Positions 1 to 12,507 are shown, counted from the stretch's first letter. The stretch is DNA of 64,000 bases from Coniochaeta sp. PMI_546 (GCA_021432605.1 MU271143.1:2489277-2553276), one strand, 5' to 3'. Notes: generated by a model from the sequence alone, not told the origin. Made by a program: numbers and translations.

Positions 1-2169
1 AGAATAGTACTCCCGGACAAGGACCAGAATACGTCACAGAACCCGACTCCTCCCAGTCAGGATCAAGACGCAGAACAAAATCCTCCAGTTGATACACAGC
101 AGTCAGCGGATGGGGCGGATGCCCCCAAGAGAAGGCGGCGGGCGAGTTGGAAGAAGGTCGGAGCTAATGACACGAACGCGGCTGATAACGTGGCTACCTT
201 GACACAGACGGACTCTGCTACACCGCAGACGAAGCCTAGAGCCCCGAAGCTCAGTCGTGGATCGTGCACTCCCTGCCGTAGTCACAAGGTTAAGGTGTGT
301 TAACGCATCTCCGGGACATGATAATGATATGCTAACTCAAACTAGTGCGGGAAGGAGAAGCCGTCATGCAAGCAGTGTCTAGAATTGGGCACGGTGTGTT
401 CCTACCCTCTAGAGCAATCGAGAAAGAGCAAGGCGTTCGAGCAAAAGGCAGGGGACTCTGTGGGTGCGGGGGGGACCGAGCAACCCGTGGACATTCCCGA
501 AGTGGTGCTCAACGAGGTTGTCGAGCCTGACGACTTGCCATCTCCAGGATTCTCATACGAAGATCCAGGTGCTCCTCCGCATCAGGATTCAGTGGACCGC
601 GAGTCTGAGGTCGAGGCTGAAACGGAGGCTGGGCCGATACAGGACAACCCACAGTCAACATACACAGAGCCTAGCAATGGCGTCTACCGTCATGCGTCAG
701 GTCTCACGTTTCCAGATTCGGTCTCGCCAGAAGTTACACAGCAAATGTGGACAATAGGTGCCAGGACGGATTACGATCAGGGATCCGCGCATGGTTCCAC
801 CAATAATGGTCTTAGCCTCCCACAACAGACCCAGGAGCGTTCTAGCACGCTCTCACTTGCCGATGAAAGAGGTACAGGGAGTGCTACTACATCTCGTGTC
901 GGTACGCATCAGCCTCAGAAATCGTGGGGCAGTTACACTGCCTCGCAAGGGTCTGGGATTGTCGATGTTCCGACATCCACGAGCTCTATCCATGCCGACG
1001 TTGGTAGCGCCGCATCCTGGCCTGCCTATTCGAACCCAGAGGCAGCGAGTCCTAAGCATGCGTCTGCCTCGCCCACGCAGCCAAGGAGGAAGGCGAAGCC
1101 AACCAACACTTCTTCTCTCAACTCGCCGAATAATCCTGGTGGAATGCATCAAGCTGCTGCCTTGGCTCAAGCTGCCATGAACTCTGCTGCTGCGAGGACA
1201 GCATCGCCTGTGCAAAACAACCAGTACGAGGCTGCAGCTCCAACTGTGCGGGCGAAGTCACGACAGGGCACGAAGCCCCTGACACGGACTCCTGTGCCTA
1301 GCCATCCCAGCAGGCAGCCTCAGGGTTCGGCTCCTGCGGCAGCTACCCACACCAACTACTCGACAGCGTCTGACAAGACTACCGGTCCGAATTACAACGA
1401 CACCTATTCTCGATACTCGACAAATGCTGATCAGTCGGGCAATGGTGTGGCCTACCAGTCATACTCTCAGCAGAATACCGCGACCGCGAGAGCATCCTCC
1501 TACTCCAACTTCGACTCGTATGGCACCCGAACTCACAATACTAACAATACCTTGCCTCTCGAGAACTCAGCTGCGCAGCAAGCAGCCTCGTCCTTCACGT
1601 CACCTGCCCTTTCCACGACCAACCAGTGGGGTGATGGAGCCGCACAAACCCGCGACCACGTCTCATACACCTCCAACATCTCAGACCAGGCGTCGTCATC
1701 CGTCAATATGCGTACTTCAAACACCCCGAGGTCGCAGATTCCCCCCTCCTTTAACGTCCACCCCCAAGCGCCCACACACAAAGCAACACGAGCCTCCTCC
1801 ACGGCGACCTATGACCATCCCCAGCACAACATCCCGCAAACCTCATATAACTCCTACTCCTCACAACCACAGCAGCAGACAAGCTCAACCCAACAACAAG
1901 GCTGGTACACCGGACCGGCAGCCTCAGGCTACGGTGTCGGAGAAGCACGGGGCTCTGGGACCGTCAACACCGGCTACTCGCGTGCCGCAACCGGTAGTGC
2001 CACCGGCGGTCCGCGCGGCGCGCACTACGGACAGCAGCACCAGCACCAGAACCAGCAGCCGCATGCGCCGGCGCACAATGCCATGAACCTGTCCAGCCAC
2101 ACGTACAGCAGCATGGATGGCGGAGAGCAGGCCATCTACGACATGCTGCCCGTCGGGTCGGGGCGCTAG
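1..2169 (+). CDS. Zn(II)2Cys6 transcription factor, 5' partial
   Basis: Exons <1..294 and 346..2169; the frame is open from base 1, so the start lies outside the window. The intron (295-345, GTGTGT donor, GCTAAC branch, TAG acceptor) falls inside the DNA-binding domain. Joined, the exons give the fungal binuclear zinc cluster C-x2-C-x6-C-x6-C-x2-C-x6-C (residues about 89-115 of the visible part), preceded by a basic KRRRR patch. The remaining roughly 590 residues are rich in Gln, Ser, Thr, Asn and Ala, look disordered, and show no middle-homology domain that I recognise. Such proteins are nuclear regulators that usually bind CGG half-sites; the target here is unknown. The zinc cluster is certain; the regulatory role is inferred from the family. 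Confidence 0.88.
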
Positions 2170-3365
2170 GAGGGCCTTGGCGCGGATCTGGACATCGAAG
2201 CACTGGATGAGTGGACGCGACAGGATTGAGTTGCTTCTGCTATGCGTTGACGTCTCCATAGGACATGGTGGTGGAGACTCGGATTGCGAGCCGGAGGGGG
2301 ATGAGGCGGTTGGGATGAGGTGGACGGACTTCAGCCTGTGGCTGGCTTATGGCTCTCTGTGAGACTGGCATGGAATCTATCACGAAATGAGGTTCGCATT
2401 ATTTTAAGGCGGCGTTTTGCGTTATTTCCCGGGGGGTTGACTCGTTTTTTTATGATACCCCAGATTACCATGCATATACATAGGTGCGTACGCACCCGGT
2501 GTCCTACAGACGAGATAGCGAATGGTTTTAGCATTCTTTAACGAATCTGTCCCATTGGTTTTGTTCGTGTCTCGATGTCTCGTTTGATCGGGTCAACTGC
2601 CATGTGTCAAATGGGCGAAGATTTGGACGCATTCTACCTTGGTGTGTATGGCTGTCACTATGGTTATATGGGAGAGGCATCTCTGTAGACTCCCACGGCA
2701 TAGCTGTTAGACATACGACCATACTCAACTTCAGACGGTGCGGCGTGTTGACTCCTGACTACCTTTCGCCTTGTCCACAAGCAAGTCAGTATCGCGTGCT
2801 ATGTCCTACACATGTTACATATTCTACCACAGATTAGCCTCTTTCATCGCAGGATTGCGTCTACAGTAGGTGTTGAGCACCTGTAGAGGCTTCTGCGGTC
2901 TGTCATCCGCAGTCCAGCGATATTCGATCGGGACGGGGGGCTTCGATTACTGACGGCAGAGTGCGTCTCATCTTTGCCTACCTGCAAATATCTTTGCCAG
3001 CTACAGTCTGGATAGCTGTTAGCATACGAGGCACTCTAGGTGTTGAGAAACACCAGAGATATGACGTTGCGCTGGCAAGCACGGAGGGGAGAGGGGTAGA
3101 TGGACACGATATCCGACTGCAGGCAGAGAACACCGAGCTTACTGCCGGATGTTTTGGCGATGAATCGGAAATCCTGAACAAAAGGGAGTTTGATGATCAG
3201 AAACATTTTGACTTCAACAGCACACACGTTACGAACGAGCCAGCGAAGTGGAAAGGTTGTGTGTCAAAATCATGGTCACATAAACTCGAAAGCTCTAAAT
3301 CGTTAAATAAAAAGAATACACCATACAAGCAAGATACACGACCCCCCAAAGGCCCAAGGGTGTCC
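2170..3365. other. Intergenic region, convergent 3' flanks
   Basis: Lies between the stop of the zinc-cluster gene and the stop of the sugar transporter on the other strand. It should hold both 3' UTRs. Only short unrelated open frames are present and I see no RNA gene or repeat. Confidence 0.6.
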
Positions 3366-4926
3366 TCAAGCCTCCAAATGCTCAGTGTTCCACTTGACAC
3401 CGTCGCCCTTCTCAGCAACCCCGAGGCTCGCCCTCCTCTCATCCCGCTGCGCATCGCCAATGACGCCGTGCTCGTCCGTATATCCGATCTTGGTCTCGCG
3501 GAAGCCGTCCAGCTCCCTGCGGCAGAGGGTGTTGAGGTAGATGGGGTAGGCGAAGGCGACGAAGAAGCCGACCAGGGGCACGGCCATGCCGATGTGGTAG
3601 CCCTTGCTGTCGGCCAGCAGGCCCGTGAGGCTGGGGAAGAGGGCGCCGCCGCTGACGGCGGCGACGATGTAGGAGCTGCCGCGCTTGGTGTGGCGGCCCA
3701 GGCCGCGGATGGACAGGGTGAAGATGGTGGGGAAGATGCAGGACTCGAAGAAGAGGACGAGGGAGAGCATGGCGATGCCGGCCTCGCCGTAGAGGCCCAT
3801 GGAGAGGGAGATGAAGAGCATGATGGCGGACATGAAGCCGAGGAGGATGAAGCGCGGCTTGATGACCATCATGGCGCCGGCGGCGGCGAAGCGGCCGATG
3901 GCGAACAGGCCCTGGCCGATGGCGTAGCGGTCGCTGGCGGCGGCGTGGTCGAGGCCGGCGGACTCGACGCAGTAGTTGATGAAGTTTGCGGCAACGCCGA
4001 CCTGGGCGCCGACGTAGCAGAACTGGGCGGCGACGCCGAAGAAGAGCTTGTACTGCTTGCGCATCGGCTTGTCCTCGTAGCCGGTGAGGGCGGCGCTCAT
4101 CTCGGCCTGGAGCTCCATGTCGGCGTCGGTGACCTCGGGGATGGGCGCGAAGTAGAAGACGACGGCGAGCACGGTGACGAAGGCGGCGATGCCGAGGTAA
4201 GTCCACTGGACCTTGGACAGGTCGTTGGGCGTGGTGTTGGAGAAGAAGACGCGCGAGGCGAGGAGGGGCGCCATGACGCTGCCGATGGCCTGGAAGGACT
4301 GGCTGAGCTCGAGGCGGAACTCGGACAGGCGAGGGGGCCCGCAGGTGGCGATGAAGGGGTTGGCCGACACCTCGAGGGTGGAGAGGCCGGAGCCGACGAT
4401 GAAGAGGGAGCCGCAGAAGCCGCCGAAGGAGCGGTAGACGGCGCTGGGCCAGAACATGAGCGAGCCGACGGCGTAGATGAGCAGGCCGATGATGAAGGTC
4501 CAGCGGTAGCCGAAGCGGCGCACGATCCAGCCGCTGTAGGTCGGGGGACCGATGAAGTAGGCGCCGAAGTAGGCGCCCTGCAGGCCGCCGGCCTTGGCTG
4601 CTGTGATGTTGAGGGCTGTCTGGAATTTGGCGTTGAGGACGTCGAGGAGGCCGTACTGTGCGTGTCTTGGTTAGCGAGTGTAGAGTGTAGTTGGGGTGTG
4701 CGGCAGGTGCTGTATAGGCTTCACTTACGGCGAATCCCCACATGAAGAAGAGAACAGTTACAAGGACGATGGGCAGGATGGATTGCTTGACGGTCAGGGC
4801 CGAGGCGCCTGTCAGTCCCTTGTTTTGCACCGACTTGCGGTGGGCATGTTGGACGGCTTCGATGTTGGAAGGCCTGCGCTGCGAAGCGACGTCCGATGGC
4901 GTGGGTTCCTCGTTTCTGCCGAACAT
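3366..4926 (-). CDS. FHS-family sugar transporter (fucose permease-like MFS)
   Basis: Exons 4926..4729 and 4655..3366 (intron 4656-4728, GTAAGT donor, CACAG acceptor) encode 495 aa. After a hydrophilic N-terminus of about 50 residues comes a first helix ending FFMWGFAYGLLDVLN, the signature of the fucose/glucose/galactose:H+ symporter branch of the major facilitator superfamily. The protein continues with about 12 hydrophobic segments, an SANPF motif in the first half (seen in FHS transporters) and a hydrophilic central loop. It is expected in the plasma membrane as a proton-linked sugar importer; the substrate cannot be read from sequence. A long open frame on the opposite strand is a codon-bias shadow. 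It is transcribed away from a large empty upstream region. Confidence 0.88.
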
Positions 4927-6799
4927 GACTCCGGTTTGGGATCGGGTCAGCGGTGGTAATATGGAGGTCTGATGCTTGTGGATGTCCAGAGAGTGATCGA
5001 CACTCTGATCAGTTATGCTGATGGACGGGTTGGTCGAAGCTGTGAGGCTGCTTGTGAGGATTCCCAGATATCTTTGCCATGCGAATCCCCAGGTTTAAGT
5101 ACTCAACAACGACAGTCTGTCCAAGCCGGTGGCCGGCGTTACCGTCGCTGGCTCACGATAATGATCCATTATTTCCCCATGGGCTACCCCATACCGGATG
5201 GGCCCAGGCCAGGTGCAGATTGCAAGCATGTCGACGCCATCCCCAGCTTCAACAAGTTTGGAGTAGCACCGATGTCTTGGCTCGATAAGTGGCGCCTCCA
5301 TGATGGAATAAGAGAAACGCTGCAGGCACATGACTGCTGCCCTAACCGACTTCCAACTCTTAGCGGGCAATACTGGATAAGTGTTCAACCGCAGGGAGAC
5401 TTCTCAAACTACCACCTGCTGCACAGAAGGGTTGCAAGGGGTAGCCGACGATGGCGACTACCCCAATGTGCGTAGTGGTGGGAGCTCTGTTACCCCATGG
5501 GACGCTAGCGTGAGACGGCGACGAATAGGGGCCACCGCCCTACGAGCTAGCTGCATCGCACTGCATAGCAGACTCAAGAGGACAAAGACCTCTGCGAGTC
5601 CAGCCCCCTTGTCTGGGCACGCCAACTACCGAGCCGTTATGCGGGGTGGTGGCGCTAATCGATTGGCCCCGTCCGATCGGCTCCATTACCAGTCCAACAT
5701 TCGCCGCAGAATTGAGCGATGATGGCAGCGTGCATGCCAGATTGGCGGTTCAGCGTTCAGCGAGAGTTACGGCGTTGGCGATCCACTACACGTGCACCAG
5801 GCCACGCCGTCGTCTCCTTTTGCGCGTTATATGCACTATGAGGCGCCAACCCAACGCGCACCGACCAGTTGCCCACATTCCGCTCGGAGCGACTTGCTTC
5901 TTGCAGGGAGATCGGGGTCGAGAATCGCGAAGACAGCGCGGGTTGTTCCGTTGGAATCCTCAGCCGCAGCTGGAACAAGACTGAAGGCAGGCCGCGGCGG
6001 TCTGACGAGGGCAGAGTAGATCCTCCGACATACACCCGGAGTGGACCATGTCGTCTGAATAGCTTCATGTCCGTTGCTGGCTTCAGCGAGAGAAGGACCG
6101 AATATCCTTGGCAAGAAGATGCTTGCACGAAAGGCGCAACACAGACACAGAATGGAAAATAAGAAGAAAAAAAGAAGGAAGTCCGCGAAAAGCCACAACA
6201 AGTGATTGAGAATGAAATTGACACATCCCACCAAGAACGCTGATAAACAAACAGTTCATGCAGATACCATTTCCCCAACATTGACCTTGTGAACCTTGTG
6301 ATATCCCACAGTTCGCATCACGACCCACAATGGGGAAGGATTGCTAAGCTACCCCATGCAGAGGTCAGGCGTTGCCATGTGGTCCACCTCTTGTTTGACA
6401 TCGAGACTTGCAACAAGCTTCTAGCCCCAGGCGCATGCTGGAGCTTGCTGGTGATCCAGTTCAAGCTTCTGTGCACACAAGGAGCATGACTACTAGGAGC
6501 TCTGTCATGCTCAGATCCTCGCGGCTTTAAAGTTGATGACGTTCGTAGACAAAGAGCCAATCAATCCTGGCCAGAGACCGCCAGCAACAATCCACACATT
6601 TTCTCCGTTCCGTAAGGACGCGACCTTTCATACCATATCTCGTCATCTTGATATCCCGAGGAAAGGCGGCTCGCCAGATATACGGTTCCTTGGTTGACCT
6701 TCATAAATGTCGATTGGCTTATCTAACGATATGGGAGAACTGGACCCACGACAGGGTATTGACACCATTTGTCTACCAGTAAAACATTTTGCCCATAAA
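4927..6799. other. Intergenic region, no supported gene
   Basis: Nearly 1.9 kb between the transporter start and the TIM21 stop. Open frames up to 174 codons occur on both strands but match no family I know, show no splice-linked continuation and have no compositional bias. It contains the transporter promoter and the TIM21 3' UTR. Confidence 0.5.
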
Positions 6800-7633
6800 T
6801 CAGGTCCATTTGATCCCAAGGAATTTGAACCCTTGTTTGTCCTCTGCTTTCTGGACCGACGGATCAGTGTTCTCGAGATAGACTCTCGAGTGACCGGCCA
6901 CATCGATGAAAAAGTACTTGTATGCGTACTCGTGGTGTCCGACAGGCTTGACGAGGTGCATGTTCACCTGGCCCTGGCCCTTGGGCCCTTGTACCTATTA
7001 CACGTCAGTTAGGAGATCTCTTCTCTAGCTGGTAGGACTCTGGCTCGTAAGACAGACAGACTTACATTGAAGTGTATGTATAGGTGATCATTGCCCTGAG
7101 CATCCTTCTTCTCCGTCGCCCTAGATTCCACGGTCAGCAGATTGCAGAAGATAATCCCAAGAGAGGCACGTGTGAACTCACGCGATGGGCCTCGCCCTCC
7201 TCCATTTATTGGACGTCTCTTCGCCGAAGGCGGTGATCTTCTTGCTGTCCCCGAGCATCTCCAAACATCTCGGATCCTTCTTTATCCTGTCGACGGCGCG
7301 GTTGAAGTAAGCGACCTTGCTGTCCGTGGAAAAGACCTCGTGGTACAGGAAGTAGCCGACGCCGCCGGTCATGACAAGCCCGACGAGGACCATGCCGAAG
7401 TTGAAGGTCTGCTGTACAGCCCGGCCGGTCTTCTCGCCTGCGGACAGGTTGGTCCACGGCACGTGGCCATCGTCGTTGAATGGAGTAACTGATCTTCGTC
7501 TGGACTCGGGGGTAGAGGAGGTCTGATGCGTGGTCGCAAACCGTCGAGGAATCAGGAATGGTCTGGCAATTATGGAGGAGCAGCGGAGGGCGGGCACAGG
7601 GCGTAGTATGGCCGAAGTAGTTCGTTTCATCAT
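6800..7633 (-). CDS. TIM21: TIM23-complex subunit Tim21
   Basis: Exons 7633..7182, 7120..7066 and 6994..6800 give 233 aa, a normal length for fungal Tim21. The N-terminus is basic and Ser/Arg-rich (mitochondrial presequence, residues about 1-35). One membrane helix lies at about 80-97 and is followed by the intermembrane-space domain, ending in FKFLGIKWT. Tim21 links the TOM and TIM23 translocases during presequence import and couples TIM23 to respiratory complexes in the inner membrane. All introns have GTRAG-type donors; the last has a CTAAC branch. Two Met codons stand in tandem at the start. It is divergent from GLO3, sharing a 660-bp upstream region. Confidence 0.92.
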
Positions 7634-8292
7634 GGTGGTTTCGCGTCACCCATTGTCCCCTTTGCAAGAGGACTCTACAGGCTGTTGAATGGTGGTGATG
7701 TGGTGGATGACGATACCGAGAGCTAATCACGAAGAGCTTTCCAAAGCAATCCAAAAGAAGCTCTGTAGCTCTCTACCCGCTCCACAATCCACGGTGAAGC
7801 ACACCGAAAGTTGCTCGGTGTGCAGGGTGTGCGTGGTGTGCGTGGTGGGGTCAATTCGGGTCAATTGGCCAATGTTTGGCATGGCACAAGCAACTGTGTT
7901 ATGTAAGATACGCTATTCCTGGTCGGGCTACTTCGTGGCTTTTTAGTGGCCTCTCCCCCTTTTGATGCCAGGTGGATTCAATACTCGTGTACTATGGTAC
8001 TTACCTTACCGGTACTGTGTAACTACTCTGCTACTGTGTGGCTAATAAGCCTTGTGTGGTTGTTTCTACACGTGTATTGTAACACTGTGGCAGGAGCTAA
8101 AATACACCCAGATCATCCAAATCAACCCTTGGCCGTCACTCCGACTCCTGAGCCCGAACCTCTTCGAGACCAGATCATCAGCCCGCCACCTTTTACGCAC
8201 TCTGTCGATTACAGGGCTGTGAACCTCTCATTACCAGATCTCATCACCCCATATCGAAACTTTTGGCAGCGCAGAGTCAGCAAACCGCCATC
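7634..8292. promoter_or_regulatory. Shared upstream region of TIM21 and GLO3
   Basis: 659 bp between two divergent start codons. It contains a TACTTACCTTACCGGTAC stretch (about 7997-8014), one of several ACCTTACC-type motifs in the window. No TATA box is obvious. A bidirectional promoter is inferred from geometry only. Confidence 0.5.
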
Positions 8293-10039
8293 ATGAGCGC
8301 TCTTGCGACCAAGCAGCAGTCGCAGAAGATCTTCGAGAAGTTGAAGTCCAAGCCTGGAAACAAGGCAAGTCCGGCACTTTTTATCTTCTCCCTCTGTTTA
8401 TATCTGGCGGTCAGTTCACCGGACGTCCAGTCTGCTAACGCCTGCCTCCTCAGATATGCTTCGACTGCGGCCAGAATAACCCTACGTGGACGTCAGTCCC
8501 TTTCGGCATCTACCTGTGTCTCGACTGCTCCGCCAACCACCGGAACCTCGGTGTACACATTTCCTTTGTCAGATCCACCAACCTTGATCGTATGTCGATT
8601 GGCGCCCCTCCCAGCTAGATGGCGGGCGCGAAGAGTCTAACAACGGACAGAATGGCAATGGGACCAGCTACGCGTTATGAAAGTTGGCGGAAACGAGTCT
8701 GCAACCAAGTTCTTCCAACAAAACGGAGGCTCTGCCGCGCTGAACAGCAAGGACCCAAAGACCAAGTACACGTCAAGCGCTGCGACCAAGTACAAGGAAG
8801 AGCTAAAGAGGAGGGCTGCCCGAGATGCTCAGGAGTACGTGACCAGAGCCACCATAGCCCACAGAGAAGCGCAATCCTAAACTGACCCGCGCCGAAACAG
8901 ATACCCTGGCGAGGTAGTCATCACAGACGGCGAAGTTGCCGGCTCCAGCACCCCTGCCGGAGAGCCAGACGACGACTTCTTCTCGTCCTGGGACAAGCCC
9001 GCGATCAAGAAGCCCACCCCGCCCATCTCGCGCACGGCCACGCCCCCCGTTGTCGGACGCACATCTTCCCCCTTCCTCAACAACAGCGCAAATGGCAAGG
9101 ACATCACACGCACCGCCTCACCGCTGGCCAAGCCCGAGGGCGACTCGAAGCCCGCCGCCAGCCGGATCACCAGCTCCGCCGCACTACGGAAGACCTCGGG
9201 GGCCCCCGGCCCGCGCAAGGCGAACGTGCTGGGCGCGAAGAAGGTGCCCAAGCTGGGCGCCAAGAAGCTGACGGCCGACGTCATCGACTTTGACGAGGCG
9301 GAGAAGAAGGCCAAGGAGGAGGCCGAGCGGATCGCCAAGCTGGGCTACGACCCGGAGGAGGAGACGGAGACCAAGAAGGCGAGCAAGGCCGACGCCGGCG
9401 CCATCGTCTCGCCCACCCCCGTCAGTCCCGTGAGGGGAGGCTACGGGTCCCACAGCCGCGAGAAGTCCGCCTCCGAGATCGAGCGGCTGGGCATGGGCGT
9501 CGCGAGGCTTGGGTTCGGTCAGGTCGGCGGAAGCAAGGCGGCCGCTGCTGCGCCGAAGAAGAACTCTGGAGGGTTCGGTTCGGTGGGACCGGTCAAGGCC
9601 ACTGCTGCCGGTGAGTTTTCTTTTCCCCTCTCCAAATCGCACAACAATACACAAAACCCGGTCCGCCAAGATCACGGAATCGCTAACCATTACGCCAACA
9701 GACGACGAAGAGAAGTACGCCCGCTCCAAGTTCGGCGCCCAGAAGGCCATCTCGTCGGACGAGTTCTTCGGCAAGGGCGCCTTCGACCCCAACGCCCAGT
9801 CGGAGGCCAAGCAGCGCCTGCAGGGCTTCGAGGGCGCCAGCGCCATCTCGTCCAACGCCTACTTCGGCCGCCCGGAGGAGGACGACGCGGGCGAGGACTA
9901 CGGCGACCTCGAGAGCGCCGCCAAGGACTTCATCCGCAAGTTCGGCATCACGGCCGGCGACGACCTGGAGAACCTCACCCACCTGCTCGGCGAGGGGGCG
10001 GGGAGGTTGCAGGGCGCCATCCGGAATTATCTTGGGTAG
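8293..10039 (+). CDS. GLO3: ARF GTPase-activating protein Glo3 (ArfGAP2/3 type)
   Basis: Exons 8293..8364, 8454..8589, 8651..8834, 8901..9610 and 9702..10039 encode 479 aa. The ArfGAP zinc finger is C26-x2-C29-x16-C46-x2-C49, followed by the catalytic arginine (Arg54, in CSANHRN). The GAP domain ends near residue 130. The Lys/Ala-rich middle and the C-terminal repeats around [13 protein letters not shown] and [10 protein letters not shown] are the Glo3 motif of ArfGAP2/3. The enzyme triggers GTP hydrolysis on Arf1 in COPI coats for Golgi-to-ER retrograde transport. The first intron (8365-8453) begins GCAAGT, a GC-AG intron; the others are GT-AG. The fourth exon is joined from GA (8834) to A (8901), giving Glu-Tyr-Pro. 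Confidence 0.92.
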
Positions 10040-10524
10040 AAGAAATCTCCTCTCTAACCCCAGGTATGAGAGATGGAAAGGTATCATGACATACTTTGCT
10101 CTGAGATGATATGATCGATGGTTTACTCGACGGGTACGGATAAGGCTCTGCCGTTGGGGATTTCTGTGTGGTATAATGAACTTTGTCCTCGATGTCGCGT
10201 GCGGGTGATAAAATGAGATTCGGGTGGTTTTTGCATCAAGAAGGGGGGACCTCGGCGTCTGAGATTGGAAGGGGAAAGTAGCCGGTTTGAAACTGAGGAA
10301 ACGAATACATTGATCTATTTACACATTACTGGTGTTTGAAACCGTCCTAATGTTAAGGATGGTATCCTTTCTTTATGGGATCTACACAAGGTTTGGTCTC
10401 TATGTGTAAAGCCAGCGGCTTCCTGAACGCCCCCAAGTGCTGGCTGGTGTTAATCATATGCAGCATCCAGTCTACTACCATCTATCTTTCGTCGTCCTGC
10501 TCTCGATGCTGACAATAAACCTTT
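10040..10524. other. Convergent 3' intergenic region
   Basis: About 485 bp between the stop of GLO3 and that of the PPR-like gene on the opposite strand. Nothing recognisable beyond presumed 3' UTRs. Confidence 0.6.
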
Positions 10525-12507
10525 CTACCCAGAACCAACATCACCACCCGCCCCCTTCTCACTGAAAAACGCATCACTCAACCAAGGCGGCACCTCCCTC
10601 TCGACCTCCTTGCCCTCACCCCTTTCCCTCTGATGCTCTCTCCCCTCCTTCACCCCTCCCTCCCTCCTCGCCTCCTCCGCACTCTCCGCCAACGCCCTCC
10701 CAGCCGGTCCCAGATCCAACCCAACCCTCCGCGCAAACCACAACAGATTCCACACCCTCTCGTCCCGCTCCGCAACACACCTCCTCAACAGCTCCAGCAC
10801 CGTCTCCCGCTCAATCCACTCCCCGGGCCCCTTCACCCCTCCCGTCCTCTCCTCCAGCTCCCCCAGCGCCCGAAAAGCCACATCCAGCTCCCCCCGCACG
10901 GCAGCCGCATGGACCAGCCCCTCGCAAAACTCCCGCGTGGGCCGCACCCCAAAAGCCCTCATCTCCTCCATCAGGAACCTCGCCACCCCGACGTCCCAGC
11001 CGAACCTCCTCCTCCTCTCCATCAACGGCTTGAAGGTGTACATGTCCGGCCCGCACCCGCACAGGTGGCGGACCTGCTGGTACAGCTCGAAGGCGTCCAT
11101 GCCGCCGTCGTCGTCGTCCGCCCCGCGGCTGCCACCACCGTAGGCGCACAGCCCGTCCAGGACGACGTTGAATGCCGCCAGGGGCACGGTGAAGGTCTCG
11201 CCCAGGCGGAGGAGGGCGTCGCGCGCCACGGGCACCAGGGTAGGGTTCCGGCGGAAGGCGGCGTGGAGGGAGGCGGTGCTGGCCTGGGAGGGCGCCGGGC
11301 CGGCCCGGGCCATGATGCAGAGGGCCTGCAGGGCGTTGGGGACGTCGTCGCGGTGGGCGTAGCTGTCGACCAGGGCCTCGTAGTGGTGGGGACCGAGCTT
11401 GACGGACCGGGAGGACAGGTGGGCGATGACGTCGGTGGCGAGGCGGGCGTCGCTGTGCCGGGAGGCGGTGTTGAGGACGTTGAGGCAGGTGCCGTCCGAG
11501 GGCGTCAGGAGCTTGGCGGGGACGAGCGTGTCCCAGGCCAGGCGGGTGCCGGCGTAGTGGTAGTGCCGGCTGCACTCGTCCAGCAGGAAGGACCAGATGT
11601 TGGGGGAGGGCGGGGAGGGGTGGTGGCGCTGGGTGCGGCGCTGGAGGAGGGAGAGGGCCTCGTCCAGGTGGGCGTGCTGGGCGAGCACGACGATGAAGAC
11701 GTCGTGCAGCCAGGAGGGGACGGGGAGGTCGGAGTCGAGCATCTCCTCGAGCTTGTCGAGGGCCAGCTCGTGCTGGCCGTCGCGGAGGAGGCCCAGGGCG
11801 ATGCTGTGCCTGCCTTCGGGAGTGAGGTCGAGCCAGCGCTCTCTCATCTCGGAGACGATTCGGTTGCGGAGGAGGTAGTCTGGGTGTATCGCTAGCGCGC
11901 GGAGGGCGGCATGGTACAGGCTCGAGGTCGTGCCGACGCCGAGGGCGCGCATCTCGTCCAGGATCTGGCGCACCTCCTCTGCCGACCCGGCGGGCTCCCA
12001 GTTGGAGGCGATGAGGGCTTCGTAGAGGAAGGCGTTGGGTGTCTGGGAGCGGTGGTCGACCAGATACTTGACTAGTGCCCTCAGATGCCGTCGTCTTCTC
12101 GGCTGGGGTAGCATGATACGTAGGGCGTCGTAGATGACGGTGGTAGGGGCGCGGTGGAGTAGTTCGCGCCGTGGACCGGGGCCGTCGAGGAGGTCCTCGG
12201 CCGTGATGGACTTGTCTTGGCCTCGGCCATCTTGTCCTGCCGCTTCGGACCAGCGCTTGATCGTGGGGTCCTCGGCTTCCACGGCCGGAGTGTTATTGCA
12301 CCTGCGAGAGGTGGTGTGTATGGGTCGACCTAGCCATTGCGCGGTGCAGGTGTTCGGTCGACGTCGAGGAGTCCGGGCTGGTATCCGGGCTGGTAACCGC
12401 GATCCGAAAGGCGCAGGGTTGCCAAGAGCTCTGGGGAGCACGAGCTCGTCAATGGATGGGCACAGACATCTCCAAAGCCCGTCAATCGTGATGCGAGTGC
12501 CCGACAT
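10525..12507 (-). CDS. PPR-like, probably mitochondrial protein
   Basis: A single exon of 660 aa when started at the ATG at 12507; the frame continues upstream without another ATG, so this start is the best one. The N-terminus is Arg-rich with few acidic residues until about residue 75 and contains GRPIHTTSRRC, resembling a mitochondrial targeting sequence. The body is a run of helical pairs of about 35 residues, such as PNAFLYEALIASNWEPAG, GTCLNVLNTASRHSDARL and DMYTFKPLMERRRRFGWD, typical of pentatricopeptide-repeat proteins. A charged Glu/Arg tail follows. Fungal PPR proteins bind organellar RNA and support its stability or translation; the target here is not evident. High third-position GC creates long antisense shadows. 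Confidence 0.75.
   Translation of the reverse strand: MSGTRITIDGLWRCLCPSIDELVLPRALGNPAPFGSRLPARIPARTPRRRPNTCTAQWLGRPIHTTSRRCNNTPAVEAEDPTIKRWSEAAGQDGRGQDKSITAEDLLDGPGPRRELLHRAPTTVIYDALRIMLPQPRRRRHLRALVKYLVDHRSQTPNAFLYEALIASNWEPAGSAEEVRQILDEMRALGVGTTSSLYHAALRALAIHPDYLLRNRIVSEMRERWLDLTPEGRHSIALGLLRDGQHELALDKLEEMLDSDLPVPSWLHDVFIVVLAQHAHLDEALSLLQRRTQRHHPSPPSPNIWSFLLDECSRHYHYAGTRLAWDTLVPAKLLTPSDGTCLNVLNTASRHSDARLATDVIAHLSSRSVKLGPHHYEALVDSYAHRDDVPNALQALCIMARAGPAPSQASTASLHAAFRRNPTLVPVARDALLRLGETFTVPLAAFNVVLDGLCAYGGGSRGADDDDGGMDAFELYQQVRHLCGCGPDMYTFKPLMERRRRFGWDVGVARFLMEEMRAFGVRPTREFCEGLVHAAAVRGELDVAFRALGELEERTGGVKGPGEWIERETVLELLRRCVAERDERVWNLLWFARRVGLDLGPAGRALAESAEEARREGGVKEGREHQRERGEGKEVEREVPPWLSDAFFSEKGAGGDVGSG

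Noticed and set aside
2961-4745. 594-codon plus-strand open frame opposite the sugar transporter
   Set aside because: Its composition (Glu/Ala/Gly/Asp runs) is what a GC-rich coding strand gives when read in antisense; it has no family resemblance and spans the transporter's intron.
4972-5475. 167-codon plus-strand frame upstream of the transporter
   Set aside because: No homology, no codon bias like the neighbours, no splice partners.
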